The notes under the pieces: model-generated
Database searches by the model: none
What the model was told of the DNA's origin: nothing
What the model saw: the letters and a program-made list of their open reading frames with translations, nothing else
NCBI GenBank assembly: GCA_020718065.1
Contig: DYDE01000025.1
Span: 1 to 37,866, forward strand
Length of the DNA stretch: 37,866 bases
From: Marinifilum sp.
GTDB lineage: Bacteria; Bacteroidota; Bacteroidia; Bacteroidales; CG2-30-32-10
Direction of reading: 5' to 3'
Made by a program: the position numbers and the translations under genes
Shown here: positions 33,311-37,866 of the stretch, one piece after another
How the letters are laid out: every line of letters begins with the position of its first letter
Position numbering within the stretch: the stretch's first letter is position 1

Positions 33311-34810
33311 TTAAAGATAATTTTTTAAAGCTTTTCTGTCAATTTTGCCATTTTTATTCAATGGCATAGCATGAATACATTTAAATTCAGCTGGTATCAT
33401 ATAAGAAGGCAATTTACCTTTCAAGTAATTTCTTAATTCTTCATATTCTTCATTATGTTTTTCCATGAATAATACTATTTGCGTGTTTCCTATAACATCT
33501 GTAGTAGCAATTGCAGCAACTTGAGATAATTCTGTAAATTCACGCACATGATGTTCTATTTCACTCAATTCAACTCTAAATCCTTGTATTTTAACCTGAT
33601 GATCAATTCTCCCACAATACATAAAATCACCTTCTTTATCAATAAAACACAAATCGCCTGTTTTGTAAAATGTACGTTCAACTTCATTGATGGTATATTT
33701 AAAAAATGCTTCCTTATTCTTTTCAGGGTTATTCCAATAGCCTGGAGTTAGTTGTCCACCACTTAAACAAAGTTCTCCTTTTTCACCTTCTACTAATTCT
33801 TTTAAATGTTCATCAACAATGATGCTATATATATTGTTCATTGGTTTTCCAATACATACAATTCCATTAAATGATTTATCTGTTGCTTTATCCTTATTCC
33901 AGTCGTATGTTAAGCAAAAAATAGTTGCCTCTGTGGGACCATAAACATTTTGAATTAATGCTTCAGGAACACACTTCGACCATTTGGTTGTAATGTCATT
34001 ATATAATGCTTCACCGCAAAAGAGAGAATATTTTAAATTTGGAAGCCTTATATCGTCAAAATATGGTCGTAAATATGACAAAATAGAAGGAACCATCAAA
34101 GCAGTTGTAATGTTATGATCTTCAAGTAAACTATAAATAGAAGTATATTTGATTTCTCCACTTGGAACAGTATATACACATGCTCCAATACAAAGGGGAG
34201 TGAGATAAGACATTAGCGAAAGGTCGAAAGTTAGCTCGAACATTTGAAGAAATCTGTCATCTTCATTTAATTTATAACCTAATGCAAAAAATGCATCAAT
34301 AAAAGAATGTAAATTCCTTCGTGATATAGGAACTCCTTTTGGAATTCCTGTGCTTCCGGAAGTGAAAAGTAAGTATGCAATTTCATCTTCACATATATCA
34401 GGGATACTTATATCTGGTTCAACATTTTCTAATTGTAAAGTATTTACAATTTTGTATTGAGAAAAATTGTTAAGTTTATTTAAATCCTGATAATCAGCAG
34501 AAGATAAAATTATTTTGATACCAGATTGCAAAATAATAGATTCATTTCGGTCAATAGGGTTTGTTGGATTTATTGGGACAAATCCATAACCAGAAAAAAG
34601 AACTCCCAATATTGAAGAATAAGTTTGAATATCATCATTGGCAATTACTCCAATTAATTTAGAAGAACCAGCTTGATGGTTTTGTTCAACAATATGTCTT
34701 ACATTTGAAATATATTGAGTTAGAGTCAAATAAGAATAATAAGTGCCATTGATAAAAAATGCATTATTATTTTTGTGCTTCAAACAAGTGTTTTGAATTT
34801 TTTTTAACAT
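33311..34810 (-). CDS. DltA-like amino acid adenylating enzyme
   Basis: This 499-residue enzyme activates a substrate carboxylate with ATP and passes it to a carrier protein. Core motifs are TSGSTGIPKG (150-159), FELTFDLS (191-198), FCGEAL (264-269), YGPTEA (290-295), YKTGD (382-386), GRIDHQVKIQGFRVEL (400-415) and K489 in NKNGKID. D196 of the FDLS motif is the aspartate that holds the substrate amino group in amino-acid-activating enzymes, so the substrate is probably an amino acid. FCGE matches DltA, where this cysteine affects D-alanine selectivity. The ATG at 34810 was taken; a TTG seven codons upstream is the other option. It is first in the operon. Confidence 0.9.
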   Translation of the reverse strand: MLKKIQNTCLKHKNNNAFFINGTYYSYLTLTQYISNVRHIVEQNHQAGSSKLIGVIANDDIQTYSSILGVLFSGYGFVPINPTNPIDRNESIILQSGIKIILSSADYQDLNKLNNFSQYKIVNTLQLENVEPDISIPDICEDEIAYLLFTSGSTGIPKGVPISRRNLHSFIDAFFALGYKLNEDDRFLQMFELTFDLSLMSYLTPLCIGACVYTVPSGEIKYTSIYSLLEDHNITTALMVPSILSYLRPYFDDIRLPNLKYSLFCGEALYNDITTKWSKCVPEALIQNVYGPTEATIFCLTYDWNKDKATDKSFNGIVCIGKPMNNIYSIIVDEHLKELVEGEKGELCLSGGQLTPGYWNNPEKNKEAFFKYTINEVERTFYKTGDLCFIDKEGDFMYCGRIDHQVKIQGFRVELSEIEHHVREFTELSQVAAIATTDVIGNTQIVLFMEKHNEEYEELRNYLKGKLPSYMIPAEFKCIHAMPLNKNGKIDRKALKNYL

Positions 34811-34866
34811 TTTGAAATTTCTAAAAACCAATTGAAAAGAATGATATTTCTATCAAAACAAACGTG

Positions 34867-34874
34867 CAAACATA
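34867..34874 (-). promoter_or_regulatory. -7-like element TATGTTTG for the Dlt-like operon
   Basis: On the minus strand, TATGTTTG fits TAnnTTTG and lies 56 bases before the start of the adenylation gene. A CAAA (TTTG on the minus strand) at 34891-34894 is a possible -33 element, but its 16-base spacing is short. Confidence 0.45.
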
Positions 34875-34916
34875 TAAAATTATTTAATACCAAAGCAAGG
34901 AATGATAAAAATTAAG

Positions 34917-34924
34917 TAGGTTTG
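34917..34924 (+). promoter_or_regulatory. -7 element TAGGTTTG for the YkgJ-family gene
   Basis: TAGGTTTG is the same octamer, with the same AAGTAGGTTTG context, as before the TPR-PAS gene. The GTG start is 17 bases downstream. This and the minus-strand element at 34867 make 34811-34941 a divergent promoter region. Confidence 0.5.
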
Positions 34925-34941
34925 TACAAAAAAATTGAGAT

Positions 34942-35424
34942 GTGAAACCAGTATCTTTTAATAAATCAACCTCTAAAGTTGCAAAAGAAAATGAAAAATT
35001 CTTTGCAATGCTTCGCAAGAAGAAACCAGGCAATTTAGATAATGTTATTCATAAATTACATGAAGATGTTTTTGCATATACTAATTGTTTAGATTGTGCC
35101 AATTGCTGTAAATCAATTAGCCCTATGCTTACTGACAGAGATATTGACAAGATTTCAAAGTATTTAAAAATGCGACCTTCTGTTTTTACTGAAAAGTATT
35201 TACATATTGACAGTGATAATCATTATGTTTTTAATCATACACCTTGTCCATTTCTTATGCCTGATAATTATTGTATGGTTTATGCGCAAAGACCTAAAGC
35301 TTGTGCAGAATATCCTCATACTGATAGAAAAAAGTTTTACCAATTGCTCAATTTGACATTAAAAAACGCCTTCATTTGTCCTGCAGTAAATGATATAGTT
35401 GAAAAGATGAAATCTGAATTTTGA
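34942..35424 (+). CDS. YkgJ-family cysteine cluster protein
   Basis: This 160-residue protein has the conserved cysteine pattern of the zinc/iron-chelating YkgJ family: C49-x2-C52-x2-C55-C56, then C102 in PCPFL, C111 in YCMVY, C121 in RPKACAEYP and C146 in ICPAV. The family is thought to bind a metal or iron-sulfur cluster, and no reaction is known. The start codon is GTG; an ATG two bases earlier is out of frame and stops at once. It is transcribed divergently from the Dlt-like operon and convergently to the lipoprotein gene. Confidence 0.9.
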   Translation: MKPVSFNKSTSKVAKENEKFFAMLRKKKPGNLDNVIHKLHEDVFAYTNCLDCANCCKSISPMLTDRDIDKISKYLKMRPSVFTEKYLHIDSDNHYVFNHTPCPFLMPDNYCMVYAQRPKACAEYPHTDRKKFYQLLNLTLKNAFICPAVNDIVEKMKSEF

Positions 35425-35537
35425 AAGATTTTAAATATAATAAGCATTTGGGATCAAATAAATATTAATGTCTAATAAAGAAAGAAGATATCTGAATTTC
35501 AAAATAAAATGAAAAGATGATTTCTGTTAATAAATAA

Positions 35538-35564
35538 AAAAGCTATTCATAATGAATAGCTTTT
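35538..35564. terminator. Bidirectional terminator between convergent genes
   Basis: AAAAGCTATTCAT (35538-35550) pairs perfectly with ATGAATAGCTTTT (35552-35564) around a single central base. The arms are flanked by A-runs on the left and T-runs on the right, so it can end transcripts of both the YkgJ-family gene and the lipoprotein gene. Confidence 0.7.
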
Positions 35565-35611
35565 AATAAAGGTATAATTTAAAAAATATAATTTATTTAA
35601 ATTCGAAAGTA

Positions 35612-36325
35612 TTATGGTAAAGAGTTTAAATTATCTCTATCCTCGTTTGTCAATCCGTAAGTATCACTAATATTCCATAATGCACTTTGTATTTTAGATT
35701 CATTTCCAACAGGAGGTTGTTTAGTTTTCAAGATATTAATCACTTCAGTCAATTGGGGATTATCTGTTACAACACTAAACTTATAGATAGTAGAATCATA
35801 ACTTATATGGCGGGATAAATTTAGACAATATGTTTTTAAATAAACCCATGCGGTATCGTGTGCTTTTATAGGTATGTATGTGTTTTGAAGAACAAACCCA
35901 TTTTGTGATACACTGCTTTCATCAACAAAAATTAAGCCTGCAGGTAATAAAAGTGTTGTATCGTGATCTAAAGTAGTAGTAAATTTGGTTACAATATCCA
36001 CATATGTACCAGTACTATAAATGGCATATCCACTTATAGAATCATTTTTAGTAGCATAGCTTATAAATGAATTCCTTTTATCTTTAACAACAACCTTTTT
36101 AAAATATTGAATTCCTCCGGTAATACCGCCTACAACTGAAACATAGGGAGGTAAAACAAATTGAGTACCGGTTGGAGTTCCAGCATTGTTTCCTAAACCT
36201 GGAAAGTTTGTTACTTGAGGTTCTGGTACAATTTCATCTTTGTGTTTCTTTTTACAACTAGAAGAAATAATTACTATTGTAAATAAAGAGATAATAATTG
36301 AAATGAATAATTTTTTAGAGTTCAT
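35612..36325 (-). CDS. Hypothetical lipoprotein
   Basis: This 237-residue protein has a lipoprotein signal: hydrophobic residues 6-20 and lipobox ISSSC with the acylated cysteine at 24, followed by KKKHKDE. A Pro-Gly-Thr-rich linker leads to a beta-rich domain with several Thr-Thr and Asp-Ser strands (YSTGTYVDIVTKFTTTLDHDTTLLLPAG). The last part, ESKIQSALWNISDTYGLTNED, resembles the end of domains that count threshold or thioester-like adhesin repeats, but I cannot assign a family. It is probably anchored to the inner or outer membrane. It is monocistronic. Confidence 0.78.
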   Translation of the reverse strand: MNSKKLFISIIISLFTIVIISSSCKKKHKDEIVPEPQVTNFPGLGNNAGTPTGTQFVLPPYVSVVGGITGGIQYFKKVVVKDKRNSFISYATKNDSISGYAIYSTGTYVDIVTKFTTTLDHDTTLLLPAGLIFVDESSVSQNGFVLQNTYIPIKAHDTAWVYLKTYCLNLSRHISYDSTIYKFSVVTDNPQLTEVINILKTKQPPVGNESKIQSALWNISDTYGLTNEDRDNLNSLP

Positions 36326-36445
36326 TGTTTTTTTCTTTAAATTTTTTTTACAAATATCTTTATTTATCTAGATATATCTTCTCCCTTAAAAAAAGGATTT
36401 TATTAAAAAATACATTTAATTTATTTAGAATTATTTTAAATAAAC

Positions 36446-36477
36446 TTGTTTTTCTTTATTAATTATTTGTAAATTTG
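36446..36477 (+). promoter_or_regulatory. Bacteroidota-type promoter for the OYE-family gene
   Basis: TTG at 36446-36448 and TAAATTTG at 36470-36477 are separated by 21 bases, as expected of -33 and -7 elements. Transcription would start about 70 bases before the ATG at 36556. Two further TATATTTG octamers lie between this element and the gene and could also act. Confidence 0.45.
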
Positions 36478-36555
36478 TGGTTTATTATGAAATATATTTG
36501 ATTATATGAAATCAGATATATTTGAATTTTTTAAACAATTTAATGTATTGAAAAT

Positions 36556-37644
36556 ATGAAAGAATATAAATTATTATCACCTATTAAGGTTGGAAATATT
36601 GAATTAAAAAATCGTATAGTTATGTCTCCTATGACAAGGTGTAGGGCTATTGGTAATATACCAAATGAATTAATGGCTTTATACTACAAACAACGTTCAG
36701 GTGTTGGACTTATAATTACTGAAGGTACTTCCCCTTCACCAAATGGATTAGGTTATGCACGTATACCTGGAATATTTAATACTCAACAAATAGAGGGGTG
36801 GAAAAAAATAACTAAATCCGTACACGATGGTGGGGCAAAAATATTTGTTCAGCTAATGCATACTGGTAGAATCAGTCACATTCTTAATATGCCAAATGGA
36901 GCTCAGATTCTTGCTCCTTCAGCAGTGAAAGCAGCAGGACAAATGTGGACAGATTCTAAAATGATGCAGGATTTTCCCATTCCTAAGGAAATGACAGCAG
37001 AAGATATGCTGCAAACTAAAGCTGAATTTGTGGCAGCAGCAAAAAATGCTTTGCTAGCAGGTTTTGATGGTGTGGAGTTGCATGCGGCTAATGGATATTT
37101 GTTAGAACAATTCTTATCACCGATTAGTAATATTCGTAAAGATAATTATGGTGGTACTATTGAAAACAGATGTCGCTATGTTATTGAAGTTGTAACTGCT
37201 GTAATTGACGCTATTGGGAAAGAAAGAACAGCAATTCGTATATCACCATATGGAGTTGCAAGCGACATGCCTCATTATCCAGAAATTGATTCAACTTATA
37301 AATACCTTTCACTCCAATTTAATAAACTTGGTATTGCTTATATTCACATTGTAGATCATTCAGCAATGGGTGCCCCTGTCGTATCTTTAGAATTAAAAAA
37401 ACAAATCAGAAGCAATTTTAGTAACAAAATTATTCTATCTGGAGGTTATGATAAAGATAAAGCTGAAACGGATATACAAAACGGATTAGGTGATATTGTA
37501 GCATTCGGACGTCCATTATTATATAATCCTGATTTGGTTGAAAGGTTTAATAATGATTATCCATTATCAGATAATCTTAATATGGATTTATTTTATACAG
37601 CAGATGAAAAGGGATATACTGATTACCCTTTGTATAAAGCATAA
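36556..37644 (+). CDS. Old Yellow Enzyme family alkene reductase
   Basis: This 362-residue FMN enzyme reduces activated C=C bonds using NAD(P)H. The TIM barrel begins LLSPIKVGNIELKNRIVMSPMTRCR. H176 and N179 in VELHAANGYLLEQFLSP bind the substrate carbonyl, and Y181 is the likely proton donor. NYGGTIENRCRY and the phosphate-binding SGGYDKDKAE and VAFGRPLLYNPDL segments bind FMN. This is the NemA/OYE classical group, and the length matches it. The physiological substrate is unknown. It has its own promoter and terminator. Confidence 0.93.
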   Translation: MKEYKLLSPIKVGNIELKNRIVMSPMTRCRAIGNIPNELMALYYKQRSGVGLIITEGTSPSPNGLGYARIPGIFNTQQIEGWKKITKSVHDGGAKIFVQLMHTGRISHILNMPNGAQILAPSAVKAAGQMWTDSKMMQDFPIPKEMTAEDMLQTKAEFVAAAKNALLAGFDGVELHAANGYLLEQFLSPISNIRKDNYGGTIENRCRYVIEVVTAVIDAIGKERTAIRISPYGVASDMPHYPEIDSTYKYLSLQFNKLGIAYIHIVDHSAMGAPVVSLELKKQIRSNFSNKIILSGGYDKDKAETDIQNGLGDIVAFGRPLLYNPDLVERFNNDYPLSDNLNMDLFYTADEKGYTDYPLYKA

Positions 37645-37674
37645 TTTCATTTTTGAAACAACCATAATTTAATA

Positions 37675-37708
37675 AAAGGTGTGAAATTAATAAATCATAC
37701 CTTTTTTT
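37675..37708 (+). terminator. Rho-independent terminator after the OYE-family gene
   Basis: AAAGGTGTGA pairs with TCATACCTTT (one G-T pair) around a 10-base loop, followed by T7. It is 30 bases after the stop codon. Confidence 0.75.
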
Positions 37709-37800
37709 ATTAAAATTAATGTTACAATAAGGACTGTGTGGGATTATTTATGCCTTATAAGCGCAATTCCTTTTTGATTTTTATATTTATTAAGACTAAG

Positions 37801-37866
37801 ATGAAAATGAATAACCCTGAGGCAGAGCCTCGAGGTATCTGGGTAATATTAGCCACAGATTGCACA
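37801..37866. repeat. Possible intergenic repeat cut by the window edge
   Basis: AATGAATAACCC is followed by the hairpin GAGGC-AGA-GCCTC (37819-37831) and the GCCACAGATTGCACA segment. The composition is more GC-rich than the flank, and this kind of sequence often recurs between genes in Bacteroidota. There is no second copy in this window. Confidence 0.35.

Noticed and set aside
33311..34810. Possible nonribosomal peptide or siderophore cluster
   Set aside because: There is a single stand-alone adenylation domain with a DltA-type FCGE motif, one carrier protein, and no condensation or thioesterase domain; the MBOAT and SGNH partners fit envelope modification better.

Overview
The window looks like the chromosome of a low-GC member of the Bacteroidota. 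Several things point that way: promoter-like TAnnTTTG -7 elements (the same TAGGTTTG octamer before three separate genes), starts without Shine-Dalgarno sequences, DUF6089-type outer-membrane proteins, a Bacteroidota-type IS4 transposase, and a GC-rich CCTGCC/GGCAGG palindrome. No rRNA or phylogenetic marker is present, so genus-level placement is not possible.

Region 1 (1 to about 16.2 kb) is an accessory-looking array in which almost every gene is on the + strand and has its own long intergenic space: two secreted hypotheticals, a large HNH-nSTAND-HEAT protein that resembles an antiviral STAND (Avs-like) protein, a YfcE-like phosphoesterase, xseA-xseB, an isochorismatase-family hydrolase, an amidohydrolase, a GNAT acetyltransferase, a DUF4256 protein, a pentapeptide-repeat/GyrI-like pair, a VOC protein and a PrcB-like secreted protein. 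In its first 5.4 kb, genes are bounded by long imperfect inverted structures with GTTAAC/GTTAAG/GTTACC and GGTAAC/TTAAC ends that resemble integron attC sites. A separate dispersed repeat of about 50-70 bp recurs four times downstream of genes, and one copy is split by a complete IS4-family element with 16-bp terminal inverted repeats and a 7-bp target duplication. A 378-bp MITE-like element lies before xseA. No integrase gene is in view.

Region 2 (16.2-26.1 kb) is more ordinary: a secreted, membrane-anchored TPR-PAS protein without an output domain, a small membrane protein, an ABC exporter pair, a radical SAM/SPASM enzyme with an AI-2E family transporter, tRNA-Pro(GGG) with its terminator, and three tandem paralogous outer-membrane beta-barrel genes.

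Region 3 (34.8 down to 26.1 kb, minus strand) is a tight run of genes that looks like a Gram-negative counterpart of the dlt operon: DltA-like adenylating enzyme, GNAT, acyl carrier protein, two paralogous SGNH esterases (one with three LysM domains), MBOAT acyltransferase and, 21 bp further on, 2,3-diaminopropionate ammonia-lyase. The parts suggest that an amino acid is activated, loaded on a carrier protein, passed across the inner membrane by the MBOAT protein and placed on, or trimmed from, a peptidoglycan-associated envelope polymer.

Region 4 (34.9-37.9 kb) holds a YkgJ-type cysteine-cluster protein, a lipoprotein, an Old Yellow Enzyme family reductase and the start of another intergenic repeat at the window edge.
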